64,000 nucleotides of DNA from Loxodes magnus (Eukaryota; Ciliophora; Karyorelictea; Loxodida; Loxodidae), in contig CAMPDV010000293.1 of the NCBI GenBank assembly GCA_946699065.1, positions 248,001 through 312,000 of the forward strand. Reading direction: 5' to 3'. The notes below the pieces were generated by a model. The model was not told where the DNA came from. It did no database searches and was given only the letters and a program-made list of their open reading frames with translations. Below are positions 30,201 to 54,100 of the stretch, piece after piece. The translations under genes and the position numbers were made by a program. Within the stretch, counting starts at the first letter, position 1, and each line of letters opens with the position of its first letter.

Positions 30201-33200
30201 TTTGTGTGACCACTCATGGTCTTACAGGTACCTGTCTTGACGTTCCATAGTCTCACCGTCTTATCTCAACTTCCCGATACGATGAACTCTGAATCACTGG
30301 ATATAGCCACAGATAATACAGAACTAGTGTGACCACTCATGGTCTTACAGGTACCTGTCTTGACGTTCCATAGTCTCACCGTATTATCTCTACTTCCCGA
30401 TACGATGAACTCTGAATCACTGGATATAGCCACAGATAATACATAATCTGTGTGACCACTCATGGTCTTACAGGTACCTGTCTTGACGTTCCATAGTCTC
30501 ACCGTCTCATCTCTACTTCCCGATACGATGAACTCTGAATCACTGGATATAGCCACAGATCTTACAGAATTTGTGTGACCACTCATGGTCTTACAGGTAC
30601 CTGTCTTGACGTTCCATAGTCTCACCGTCTCATCATCACTTCCCGATACGATGAACTCTGAATCACTGGATATAGCCACAGATTATACAGAATCAGTGTG
30701 ACCACTCATGGTCTTAAAGGTACCTGTCTTGACGTCCCATAGTCTCACCGTCTCATCTCTACTTCCCGATACGATGAACTCTGAATCACTGGATATAGCC
30801 ACAGATCTTACAGAATTTGTGTGACCACTCATGGTCTTACAGGTACCTGTCTTGACGTTCCATAGTCTCACCGTCTTATCTCAACTTCCCGATACGATGA
30901 ACTCTGAATCACTGGATATAGCCACAGATAATACAGAACTAGTGTGACCACTCATGGTCTTACAGGTACCTGTCTTGACGTTCCATAGTCTCACCGTCTT
31001 ATCTCAACTTCCCGATACGATGAACTCTGAATCACTTGATATAGCCACAGATCTTACAGAATTTGTGTGACCACTCATGGTCTTACAGGTACCTGTCTTG
31101 ACGTCCCATAGTCTCACCGTCTTATCTCAACTTCCCGATACGATGAACTCTGAATCACTGGATATAGCCACAGATAATACAGAACTAGTGTGACCACTCA
31201 TGGTCTTACAGGTACCTGTCTTGACGTTCCATAGTCTCACCGTCTTATCTCAACTTCCCGATACGATGAACTCTGAATCACTGGATATAGCCACAGATAA
31301 TACAGAATCAGTGTGACCACTCATGGTCTTAAAGGTACCTGTCTTGACGTTCCATAGTCTCACCGTATTATCTCAACTTCCCGATACGATGAACTCTGAA
31401 TCACTGGATATAGCCACAGCAAATACAGAATTTGTGTGACCACTCATGGTCTTACAGGTACCTGTCTTGACGTTCCATAGTCTCACCGTCTCATCTCTAC
31501 TTCCCGATACGATGAACTCTGAATCACTGGATATAGCCACAGATAATACAGAACTAGTGTGACCACTCATGGTCTTAAAGGTACCTGTCTTGACGTCCCA
31601 TAGTCTCACCGTCTTATCTCAACTTCCCGATACGATGAACTCTGAATCACTGGATATAGCCACAGATAATACAGAATCAGTGTGACCACTCATGGTCTTA
31701 CAGGTACCTGTCTTGACGTTCCATAGTCTCACCGTCTTATCTCAACTTCCCGATACGATGAACTCTGAATCACTGGATATAGCCACAGATAATACAGAAC
31801 TAGTGTGACCACTCATGGTCTTACAGGTACCTGTCTTGACGTTCCATAGTCTCACCGTCTTATCTCAACTTCCCGATACGATGAACTCTGAATCACTGGA
31901 TATAGCCACAGATAATACAGAACTAGTGTGACCACTCATGGTCTTACAGGTACCTGTCTTGACGTCCCATAGTCTCACCGTCTTATCTCAACTTCCCGAT
32001 ACGATGAACTCTGAATCACTGGATATAGCCACAGATAATACATAATCTGTGTGACCACTCATGGTCTTACAGGTACCTGTCTTGACGTTCCATAGTCTCA
32101 CCGTCTTATCTCTACTTCCCGATACGATGAACTCTGAATCACTGGATATAGCCACAGATAATACATAATCTGTGTGACCACTCATGGTCTTACAGGTACC
32201 TGTCTTGACGTCCAATAGTCTCACCGTATTATCTCTACTTTTCGATACGATGAACTCTGAATCACTGGATATAGCCACAGATCTTACAGAATTTGTGTGA
32301 CCACTCATGGTCTTACAGGTACCTGTCTTGACGTCCCATAGTCTCACCGTAGAATCATGACTTCCCGATACGATGAACTCTGAATCACTGGATATAGCCA
32401 CAGCTTATACATAACTAGTGTGACCACTCATGGTCTTACAGGTACCTGTCTTGACGTTCCATAGTCTCACCGTCTCATCTCTACTTCCCGATACGATGAA
32501 CTCTGAATCACTGGATATAGCCACAGATGATACAGATCTAGTGTGACCACTCATGGTCTTAAAGGTACCTGTCTTGACGTTCCATAGTCTCACCGTCTCA
32601 TCTCTACTTCCCGATACGATGAACTCTGAATCACTGGATATAGCCACAGATCATACATAATCTGTGTGACCACTCATGGTCTTACAGGTACCTGTCTTGA
32701 CGTTCCATAGTCTCACCGTCTTATCTCTACTTCCCGATACGATGAACTCTGAATCACTGGATATAGCCACAGATCTTACAGAATTTGTGTGACCACTCAT
32801 GGTCTTACAGGTACCTGTCTTGACGTTCCATAGTCTCACCGTCTCATCTCTACTTCCCGATACGATGAACTCTGAATCACTGGATATAGCCACAGATCTT
32901 ACAGAACTAGTGTGACCACTCATGGTCTTACAGGTACCTGTCTTGACGTTCCATAGTCTCACCGTCTTATCTCAACTTCCCGATACGATGAACTCTGAAT
33001 CACTGGATATAGCCACAGATCATACATAATCTGTGTGACCACTCATGGTCTTACAGGTACCTGTCTTGACGTTCCATAGTCTCACCGTATTATCTCAACT
33101 TCCCGATACGATGAACTCTGAATCACTGGATATAGCCACAGCAAATACAGAATTTGTGTGACCACTCATGGTCTTACAGGTACCTGTCTTGACGTTCCAT

Positions 33201-36200
33201 AGTCTCACCGTATTATCTCTACTTCCCGATACGATGAACTCTGAATCACTGGATATAGCCACAGATAATACATAACTAGTGTGACCACTCATGGTCTTAC
33301 AGGTACCTGTCTTGACGTTCCATAGTCTCACCGTCTCATCATCACTTCCCGATACGATGAACTCTGAATCACTGGATATAGCCACAGATGATACAGAATT
33401 TGTGTGACCACTCATGGTCTTAAAGGTACCTGTCTTGACGTTCCATAGTCTCACCGTCTTATCTCAACTTCCCGATACGATGAACTCTGAATCACTGGAT
33501 ATAGCCACAGATAATACATAATCTGTGTGACCACTCATGGTCTTACAGGTACCTGTCTTGACGTTCCATAGTCTCACCGTCTCATCTCTACTTCCCGATA
33601 CGATGAACTCTGAATCACTGGATATAGCCACAGATGATACAGAACTAGTGTGACCACTCATGGTCTTACAGGTACCTGTCTTGACGTTCCATAGTCTCAC
33701 CGTCTCATCTCTACTTCCCGATACGATGAACTCTGAATCACTGGATATAGCCACATATAATACAGAATTTGTGTGACCACTCATGGTCTTACAGGTACCT
33801 GTCTTGACGTTCCATAGTCTCACCGTCTTATCTCAACTTCCCGATACGATGAACTCTGAATCACTGGATATAGCCACAGATAATACAGAACTAGTGTGAC
33901 CACTCATGGTCTTACAGGTACCTGTCTTGACGTCCCATAGTCTCACCGTATTATCTCAACTTCCCGATACGATGAACTCTGAATCACTGGATATAGCCAC
34001 AGATGATACAGAATTTGTGTGACCACTCATGGTCTTACAGGTACCTGTCTTGACGTTCCATAGTCTCACCGTCTCATCTCTACTTCCCGATACGATGAAC
34101 TCTGAATCACTGGATATAGCCACAGCAAATACAGAATTTGTGTGACCACTCATGGTCTTACAGGTACCTGTCTTGACGTTCCATAGTCTCACCGTCTCAT
34201 CTCAACTTCCCGATACGATGAACTCTGAATCACTTGATATAGCCACATATAATACAGAATTTGTGTGACCACTCATGGTCTTACAGGTACCTGTCTTGAC
34301 GTTCCATAGTCTCACCGTCTTATCTCAACTTCCCGATACGATGAACTCTGAATCACTTGATATAGCCACATATAATACAGAATTTGTGTGACCACTCATG
34401 GTCTTACAGGTACCTGTCTTGACGTTCCATAGTCTCACCGTAGAATCATGACTTCCCGATACGATGAACTCTGAATCACTGGATATAGCCACAGATCATA
34501 CAGAACTAGTGTGACCACTCATGGTCTTACAGGTACCTGTCTTGACGTTCCATAGTCTCACCGTCTTATCTCAACTTCCCGATACGATGAACTCTGAATC
34601 ACTGGATATAGCCACAGATCATACAGAACTAGTGTGACCACTCATGGTCTTACAGGTACCTGTCTTGACGTCCAATAGTCTCACCGTATTATCTCTACTT
34701 CCCGATACGATGAACTCTGAATCACTGGATATAGCCACAGATAATACATAATCTGTGTGACCACTCATGGTCTTAAAGGTACCTGTCTTGACGTCCCATA
34801 GTCTCACCGTCTTATCTCTACTTCCCGATACGATGAACTCTGAATCACTGGATATAGCCACAGATGATACATAATTTGTGTGACCACTCATGGTCTTACA
34901 GGTACCTGTCTTGACGTTCCATAGTCTCACCGTCTTATCTCAACTTCCCGATACGATGAACTCTGAATCACTGGATATAGCCACAGATCATACATAACTA
35001 GTGTGACCACTCATGGTCTTACAGGTACCTGTCTTGACGTCCCATAGTCTCACCGTCTCATCTCTACTTCCCGATACGATGAACTCTGAATCACTGGATA
35101 TAGCCACAGATCATACATTATCTGTGTGACCACTCATGGTCTTACAGGTACCTGTCTTGACGTTCCATAGTCTCACCGTATAATCATAACTTCCCGATAC
35201 GATGAACTCTGAATCACTGGATATAGCCACAGATCATACATTATCTGTGTGACCACTCATGGTCTTACAGGTACCTGTCTTGACGTTCCATAGTCTCACC
35301 GTCTTATCTCAACTTCCCGATACGATGAACTCTGAATCACTGGATATAGCCACAGATCTTACAGAATTTGTGTGACCACTCATGGTCTTACAGGTACCTG
35401 TCTTGACGTTCCATAGTCTCACCGTATTATCTCAACTTCCCGATACGATGAACTCTGAATCACTGGATATAGCCACAGCAAATACAGAATTTGTGTGACC
35501 ACTCATGGTCTTACAGGTACCTGTCTTGACGTTCCATAGTCTCACCGTCTCATCTCAACTTCCCGATACGATGAACTCTGAATCACTTGATATAGCCACA
35601 TATAATACAGAATTTGTGTGACCACTCATGGTCTTACAGGTACCTGTCTTGACGTTCCATAGTCTCACCGTCTCATCTCAACTTCCCGATACGATGAACT
35701 CTGAATCACTTGATATAGCCACATATAATACAGAATTTGTGTGACCACTCATGGTCTTACAGGTACCTGTCTTGACGTTCCATAGTCTCACCGTCTTATC
35801 TCAACTTCCCGATACGATGAACTCTGAATCACTGGATATAGCCACAGATCATACATAATTTGTGTGACCACTCATGGTCTTACAGGTACCTGTCTTGACG
35901 TCCCATAGTCTCACCGTATTATCTCTACTTCCCGATACGATGAACTCTGAATCACTGGATATAGCCACAGATCTTACAGAATTTGTGTGACCACTCATGG
36001 TCTTACAGGTACCTGTCTTGACGTTCCATAGTCTCACCGTCTCATCTCTACTTCCCGATACGATGAACTCTGAATCACTGGATATAGCCACAGATCTTAC
36101 AGAATTTGTGTGACCACTCATGGTCTTACAGGTACCTGTCTTGACGTTCCATAGTCTCACCGTATTATCTCAACTTCCCGATACGATGAACTCTGAATCA

Positions 36201-39200
36201 CTGGATATAGCCACAGCAAATACATAATCTGTGTGACCACTCATGGTCTTAAAGGTACCTGTCTTGACGTCCCATAGTCTCACCGTATTATCTCAACTTC
36301 CCGATACGATGAACTCTGAATCACTGGATATAGCCACAGCAAATACAGAATTTGTGTGACCACTCATGGTCTTACAGGTACCTGTCTTGACGTTCCATAG
36401 TCTCACCGTCTCATCTCAACTTCCCGATACGATGAACTCTGAATCACTGGATATAGCCACATATAATACAGAATTTGTGTGACCACTCATGGTCTTACAG
36501 GTACCTGTCTTGACGTCCCATAGTCTCACCGTCTCATCTCAACTTCCCGATACGATGAACTCTGAATCACTGGATATAGCCACAGATCATACATTATCTG
36601 TGTGACCACTCATGGTCTTACAGGTACCTGTCTTGACGTTCCATAGTCTCACCGTCTTATCTCAACTTCCCGATACGATGAACTCTGAATCACTGGATAT
36701 AGCCACAGATAATACAGAACTAGTGTGACCACTCATGGTCTTACAGGTACCTGTCTTGACGTTCCATAGTCTCACCGTATTATCTCTACTTCCCGATACG
36801 ATGAACTCTGAATCACTGGATATAGCCACAGATCATACATAATCTGTGTGACCACTCATGGTCTTACAGGTACCTGTCTTGACGTTCCATAGTCTCACCG
36901 TCTCATCTCTACTTCCCGATACGATGAACTCTGAATCACTGGATATAGCCACAGATCATACATAATCTGTGTGACCACTCATGGTCTTACAGGTACCTGT
37001 CTTGACGTTCCATAGTCTCACTGTCTAATCATAACTTCCCGATACGATGAACTCTGAATCACTGGATATAGCCACAGCAAATACAGAATTTGTGTGACCA
37101 CTCATGGTCTTACAGGTACCTGTCTTGACGTTCCATAGTCTCACCGTCTCATCTCAACTTCCCGATACGATGAACTCTGAATCACTTGATATAGCCACAT
37201 ATAATACAGAATTTGTGTGACCACTCATGGTCTTACAGGTACCTGTCTTGACGTTCCATAGTCTCACCGTCTTATCTCAACTTCCCGATACGATGAACTC
37301 TGAATCACTGGATATAGCCACAGATCATACATAATCTGTGTGACCACTCATGGTCTTACAGGTACCTGTCTTGACGTTCCATAGTCTCACCGTCTTATCT
37401 CTACTTCCCGATACGATGAACTCTGAATCACTGGATATAGCCACAGATCTTACAGAATTTGTGTGACCACTCATGGTCTTACAGGTACCTGTCTTGACGT
37501 TCCATAGTCTCACCGTCTTATCTCAACTTCCCGATACGATGAACTCTGAATCACTTGATATAGCCACAGATCTTACAGAATTTGTGTGACCACTCATGGT
37601 CTTACAGGTACCTGTCTTGACGTTCCATAGTCTCACCGTATTATCTCAACTTCCCGATACGATGAACTCTGAATCACTGGATATAGCCACAGCAAATACA
37701 TAATCTGTGTGACCACTCATGGTCTTAAAGGTACCTGTCTTGACGTCCCATAGTCTCACCGTCTTATCTCAACTTCCCGATACGATGAACTCTGAATCAC
37801 TTGATATAGCCACAGATCTTACAGAATTTGTGTGACCACTCATGGTCTTACAGGTACCTGTCTTGACGTTCCATAGTCTCACCGTCTCATCATCACTTCC
37901 CGATACGATGAACTCTGAATCACTGGATATAGCCACAGCAAATACATAATTTGTGTGACCACTCATGGTCTTACAGGTACCTGTCTTGACGTTCCATAGT
38001 CTCACCGTCTCATCTCTACTTCCCGATACGATGAACTCTGAATCACTGGATATAGCCACAGATGATACATAATCTGTGTGACCACTCATGGTCTTACAGG
38101 TACCTGTCTTGACGTCCCATAGTCTCACCGTCTTATCTCTACTTCCCGATACGATGAACTCTGAATCACTTGATATAGCCACAGATCTTACAGAATTTGT
38201 GTGACCACTCATGGTCTTACAGGTACCTGTCTTGACGTTCCATAGTCTCACCGTATTATATCTACTTCCCGATACGATGAACTCTGAATCACTTGATATA
38301 GCCACAGATCATACATAACTAGTGTGACCACTCATGGTCTTACAGGTACCTGTCTTGACGTCCCATAGTCTCACCGTATTATCTCTACTTCCCGATACGA
38401 TGAACTCTGAATCACTGGATATAGCCACAGATCATACAGAACTAGTGTGACCACTCATGGTCTTACAGGTACCTGTCTTAAGGTCCAATAGTCTCACCGT
38501 ATTATCTCTACTTCCCGATACGATGAACTCTGAATCACTGGATATAGCCACAGATCTTACAGAATTTGTGTGACCACTCATGGTCTTACAGGTACCTGTC
38601 TTGACGTTCCATAGTCTCACCGTAGAATCATGACTTCCCGATACGATGAACTCTGAATCACTTGATATAGCCACAGATAATACATAATTTGTGTGACCAC
38701 TCATGGTCTTACAGGTACCTGTCTTGACGTTCCATAGTCTCACCGTCTTATCTCAACTTCCCGATACGATGAACTCTGAATCACTGGATATAGCCACAGA
38801 TCTTACAGAATTTGTGTGACCACTCATGGTCTTACAGGTACCTGTCTTGACGTTCCATAGTCTCACCGTCTCATCATCACTTCCCGATACGATGAACTCT
38901 GAATCACTGGATATAGCCACAGATTATACAGAATCAGTGTGACCACTCATGGTCTTACAGGTACCTGTCTTGACGTCCCATAGTCTCACCGTCTTATCTC
39001 TACTTCCCGATACGATGAACTCTGAATCACTGGATATAGCCACAGATCATACAGAACTAGTGTGACCACTCATGGTCTTACAGGTACCTGTCTTAAGGTC
39101 CAATAGTCTCACCGTATTATCTCTACTTCCCGATACGATGAACTCTGAATCACTGGATATAGCCACAGATCTTACAGAATTTGTGTGACCACTCATGGTC

Positions 39201-41640
39201 TTACAGGTACCTGTCTTGACGTTCCATAGTCTCACCGTCTTATCTCAACTTCCCGATACGATGAACTCTGAATCACTTGATATAGCCACAGATCTTACAG
39301 AATTTGTGTGACCACTCATGGTCTTACAGGTACCTGTCTTGACGTTCCATAGTCTCACCGTATTATCTCTACTTCCCGATACGATGAACTCTGAATCACT
39401 GGATATAGCCACAGATCATACATAATCTGTGTGACCACTCATGGTCTTACAGGTACCTGTCTTGACGTCCCATAGTCTCACCGTATTATCTCTACTTCCC
39501 GATACGATGAACTCTGAATCACTGGATATAGCCACAGATCATACAGAATTTGTGTGACCACTCATGGTCTTACAGGTACCTGTCTTGACGTTCCATAGTC
39601 TCACCGTCTTATCTCAACTTCCCGATACGATGAACTCTGAATCACTGGATATAGCCACAAATCTTACAGAATTTGTGTGACCACTCATGGTCTTTCAGGT
39701 ACCTGTCTTGACGTTCCATAGTCTCACCGTCTTATCTCAACTTCCCGATACGATGAACTCTGAATCACTGGATATAGCCACAGATCATACATAATTTGTG
39801 TGACCACTCATGGTCTTACAGGTACCTGTCTTGACGTCCCATAGTCTCACCGTATTATCTCTACTTCCCGATACGATGAACTCTGAATCACTGGATATAG
39901 CCACAGATAATACGTAATCTGTGTGACCACTCATGGTCTTACAGGTACCTGTCTTGACGTTCCATAGTCTCACCGTATTATATCTACTTCCCGATACGAT
40001 GAACTCTGAATCACTGGATATAGCCACAGATCATACATAATCTGTGTGACCACTCATGGTCTTACAGGTACCTGTCTTGACGTCCCATAGTCTCACCGTC
40101 TCATCTCTACTTCCCGATACGATGAACTCTGAATCACTGGATATAGCCACAGATCATATATAATTTGTGTGACCACTCATGGTCTTACAGGTACCTGTCT
40201 TGACGTCCCATAGTCTCACCGTATTATCTCTACTTCCCGATACGATGAACTCTGAATCACTTGATATAGCCACAGATCTTACAGAATTTGTGTGACCTCT
40301 CATGGTCTTACAGGTACCTGTCTTGACGTTCCATAGTCTCACCGTCTCATCTCTACTTCCCGATACGATGAACTCTGAATCACTGGATATAGCCACAGCT
40401 TATACATAACTAGTGTGACCACTCATGGTCTTACAGGTACCTGTCTTGACGTTCCATAGTCTCACCGTATTATCTCTACTTCCCGATACGATGAACTCTG
40501 AATCACTGGATATAGCCACAGATAATACATAATCTGTGTGACCACTCATGGTCTTACAGGTACCTGTCTTGACGTTCCATAGTCTCACCGTATTATCTCT
40601 ACTTCCCGATACGATGAACTCTGAATCACTGGATATAGCCACAGATCATACATAATCTGTGTGACCACTCATGGTCTTACAGGTACCTGTCTTGACGTTC
40701 CATAGTCTCACCGTCTCATCTCTACTTCCCGATACGATGAACTCTGAATCACTGGATATAGCCACAGCTTATACATAACTAGTGTGACCACTCATGGTCT
40801 TACAGGTACCTGTCTTGACGTCCCATAGTCTCACTGTCTAATCATAACTTCCCGATACGATGAACTCTGAATCACTTGATATAGCCACAGATCTTACAGA
40901 ATTTGTGTGACCACTCATGGTCTTACAGGTACCTGTCTTGACGTTCCATAGTCTCACCGTATTATCTCAACTTCCCGATACGATGAACTCTGAATCACTG
41001 GATATAGCCACAGCAAATACATAATCTGTGTGACCACTCATGGTCTTACAGGTACCTGTCTTGACGTCCCATAGTCTCACTGTCTAATCATAACTTCCCG
41101 ATACGATGAACTCTGAATCACTTGATATAGCCACAGATCTTACAGAATTTGTGTGACCACTCATGGTCTTACAGGTACCTGTCTTGACGTCCCATAGTCT
41201 CACCGTAGAATCATGACTTCCCGATACGATGAACTCTGAATCACTGGATATAGCCACAGCTTATACATAACTAGTGTGACCACTCATGGTCTTACAGGTA
41301 CCTGTCTTGACGTCCCATAGTCTCACCGTCTCATCTCTACTTCCCGATACGATGAACTCTGAATCACTTGATATAGCCACAGATCATACAGAACTAGTGT
41401 GACCACTCATGGTCTTACAGGTACCTGTCTTGACGTTCCATAGTCTCACCGTCTTATCTCAACTTCCCGATACGATGAACTCTGAATCACTTGATATAGC
41501 CACAGATCTTACAGAATTTGTGTGACCACTCATGGTCTTACAGGTACCTGTCTTGACGTCCCATAGTCTCACCGTAGAATCATGACTTCCCGATACGATG
41601 AACTCTGAATCACTGGATATAGCCACAGCTTATACATAAC
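9293..41640 (-). CDS. Giant WD40-repeat protein, segment 5 (263 blades in one frame)
   Basis: This is the longest stretch in a single register: 263 units, about 10,780 codons, with no net indel. It is the region richest in TGA at p5 (SGS-TGA-D-K/N/E-TV). Eight consecutive units between about 26200 and 27070 all carry it, so the standard-code reading leaves nothing longer than about one blade there. Read as Trp this gives SGSWDKTVRLW, the commonest form of a WD40 blade end. Most Cys-to-Phe variants (GTFKTMS) lie here. Odd units include blades ending RLL instead of RLW (near 22250, 32213, 34673, 38485 and 39101), KNM for KTM near 27389, and a unit at 39660-39697 with RFVAIS and a TGA replacing the TGT Cys codon. 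No start, terminator or linker domain interrupts the blades. Confidence 0.6.
13082..16906. repeat. Tandem 16-unit (1,968-bp) higher-order repeat
   Basis: About 1,857 bp at 13082-14938 match 15050-16906 at an offset of exactly 16 units, with every blade I compared in the same order, including the GTFKT blades near 14112 and 16080. It is the clearest large tandem duplication in segment 5. Confidence 0.88.
16240..20580. repeat. 21-unit (2,583-bp) offset duplication
   Basis: The blade order of about 16240-18000 recurs at about 18820-20580. Landmark blades at 16490 and 17720 reappear at 19073 and 20303, both 2,583 bp higher. The copies are not perfect: a blade pair at 17474 differs from its counterpart at 20057, where YDYTV replaces RDNTV. 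The first part overlaps the 16-unit duplication, so events are nested. Confidence 0.75.
22240..22290 (-). other. Variant blade with RLL and SKS
   Basis: The blade Trp codon TGG is TTG (Leu) at 22250-22252, and the preceding SGS is SKS (AAA for GGA at 22277-22279). The same pair of changes occurs exactly 81 units higher (around 32210-32245), so the unit has been copied over about 10 kb. RLL without SKS occurs near 34673, and RLLDLKTG near 38485 and 39101. Confidence 0.8.
39655..39700 (-). other. Variant unit with TGA at the conserved Cys codon
   Basis: At 39695-39697 the TGT Cys codon of GTCKT is TGA, and at 39660 a single change turns RSVAIS into RFVAIS. This is the only place I found a stop triplet at the Cys position. 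Read as Trp it would be a missense change; read as Cys it would be silent. Confidence 0.75.
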
Positions 41641-51108
<9,468 letters not shown>

Positions 51109-54100
51109 AGTGTGACCACTCATGGTCTTACAGGTACCTGTCTTGACGTCCCATAGTCTCACCGTAGAATCATGACTTCCCGATACGATGAACTCTGAAT
51201 CACTTGATATAGCCACAGATAATACATAATTTGTGTGACCACTCATGGTCTTACAGGTACCTGTCTTGACGTTCCATAGTCTCACCGTATTATCTCTACT
51301 TCCCGATACGATGAACTCTGAATCACTGGATATAGCCACAGATCATACATAACTAGTGTGACCACTCATGGTCTTACAGGTACCTGTCTTGACGTTCCAT
51401 AGTCTCACCGTATTATCTCTACTTCCCGATACGATGAACTCTGAATCACTGGATATAGCCACAGATGATACAGAATTTGTGTGACCACTCATGGTCTTAC
51501 AGGTACCTGTCTTGACGTTCCATAGTCTCACCGTCTCATCTCTACTTCCCGATACGATGAACTCTGAATCACTGGATATAGCCACAGATCTTACAGAATT
51601 TGTGTGACCACTCATGGTCTTACAGGTACCTGTCTTGACGTTCCATAGTCTCACCGTCTCATCTCTACTTCCCGATACGATGAACTCTGAATCACTGGAT
51701 ATAGCCACAGATAATACATAATCTGTGTGACCACTCATGGTCTTACAGGTACCTGTCTTGACGTTCCATAGTCTCACCGTCTCATCATCACTTCCCGATA
51801 CGATGAACTCTGAATCACTGGATATAGCCACAGCTTATACATAACTAGTGTGACCACTCATGGTCTTACAGGTACCTGTCTTGACGTCCCATAGTCTCAC
51901 CGTCTTATCTCAACTTCCCGATACGATGAACTCTGAATCACTGGATATAGCCACAGATCTTACAGAATTTGTGTGACCACTCATGGTCTTACAGGTACCT
52001 GTCTTGACGTTCCATAGTCTCACCGTCTTATCTCAACTTCCCGATACGATGAACTCTGAATCACTGGATATAGCCACAGATCTTACAGAATTTGTGTGAC
52101 CACTCATGGTCTTACAGGTACCTGTCTTGACGTTCCATAGTCTCACCGTATAATCATAACTTCCCGATACGATGAACTCTGAATCACTGGATATAGCCAC
52201 AGATCATACATAATCTGTGTGACCACTCATGGTCTTACAGGTACCTGTCTTGACGTCCCATAGTCTCACCGTCTTATCTCAACTTCCCGATACGATGAAC
52301 TCTGAATCACTGGATATAGCCACAGATGATACAGAATTTGTGTGACCACTCATGGTCTTACAGGTACCTGTCTTGACGTTCCATAGTCTCACCGTATTAT
52401 CTCAACTTCCCGATACGATGAACTCTGAATCACTGGATATAGCCACAGATAATACATAACTAGTGTGACCACTCATGGTCTTACAGGTACCTGTCTTGAC
52501 GTTCCATAGTCTCACCGTATTATCTCTACTTCCCGATACGATGAACTCTGAATCACTGGATATAGCCACAGATCTTACAGAATTTGTGTGACCACTCATG
52601 GTCTTACAGGTACCTGTCTTGACGTTCCATAGTCTCACCGTCTTATCTCAACTTCCCGATACGATGAACTCTGAATCACTGGATATAGCCACAGATAATA
52701 CAGAACTAGTGTGACCACTCATGGTCTTACAGGTACCTGTCTTGACGTTCCATAGTCTCACCGTCTCATCATCACTTCCCGATACGATGAACTCTGAATC
52801 ACTGGATATAGCCACAGATCTTACAGAATTTGTGTGACCACTCATGGTCTTACAGGTACCTGTCTTGACGTTCCATAGTCTCACCGTCTTATCTCAACTT
52901 CCCGATACGATGAACTCTGAATCACTGGATATAGCCACAGATCTTACAGAATTTGTGTGACCACTCATGGTCTTACAGGTACCTGTCTTGACGTCCCATA
53001 GTCTCACCGTATTATCTCTACTTCCCGATACGATGAACTCTGAATCACTGGATATAGCCACAGCTTATACATAACTAGTGTGACCACTCATGGTCTTACA
53101 GGTACCTGTCTTGACGTCCCATAGTCTCACCGTAGAATCATGACTTCCCGATACGATGAACTCTGAATCACTTGATATAGCCACAGATAATACATAATTT
53201 GTGTGACCACTCATGGTCTTACAGGTACCTGTCTTGACGTTCCATAGTCTCACCGTATTATCTCTACTTCCCGATACGATGAACTCTGAATCACTGGATA
53301 TAGCCACAGATCTTACAGAATTTGTGTGACCACTCATGGTCTTACAGGTACCTGTCTTGACGTTCCATAGTCTCACCGTCTTATCTCAACTTCCCGATAC
53401 GATGAACTCTGAATCACTGGATATAGCCACAGATCTTACAGAATTTGTGTGACCACTCATGGTCTTACAGGTACCTGTCTTGACGTTCCATAGTCTCACC
53501 GTATAATCATAACTTCCCGATACGATGAACTCTGAATCACTGGATATAGCCACAGATCATACATAATCTGTGTGACCACTCATGGTCTTACAGGTACCTG
53601 TCTTGACGTCCCATAGTCTCACCGTCTTATCTCAACTTCCCGATACGATGAACTCTGAATCACTGGATATAGCCACAGATCTTACATAATTTGTGTGACC
53701 ACTCATGGTCTTACAGGTACCTGTCTTGACGTTCCATAGTCTCACCGTATTATCTCTACTTCCCGATACGATGAACTCTGAATCACTGGATATAGCCACA
53801 GATCTTACAGAATTTGTGTGACCACTCATGGTCTTACAGGTACCTGTCTTGACGTTCCATAGTCTCACCGTCTCATCATCACTTCCCGATACGATGAACT
53901 CTGAATCACTGGATATAGCCACAGATAATACATAACTAGTGTGACCACTCATGGTCTTACAGGTACCTGTCTTGACGTCCCATAGTCTCACCGTAGAATC
54001 ATGACTTCCCGATACGATGAACTCTGAATCACTGGATATAGCCACAGCTTATACATAACTAGTGTGACCACTCATGGTCTTACAGGTACCTGTCTTGACG

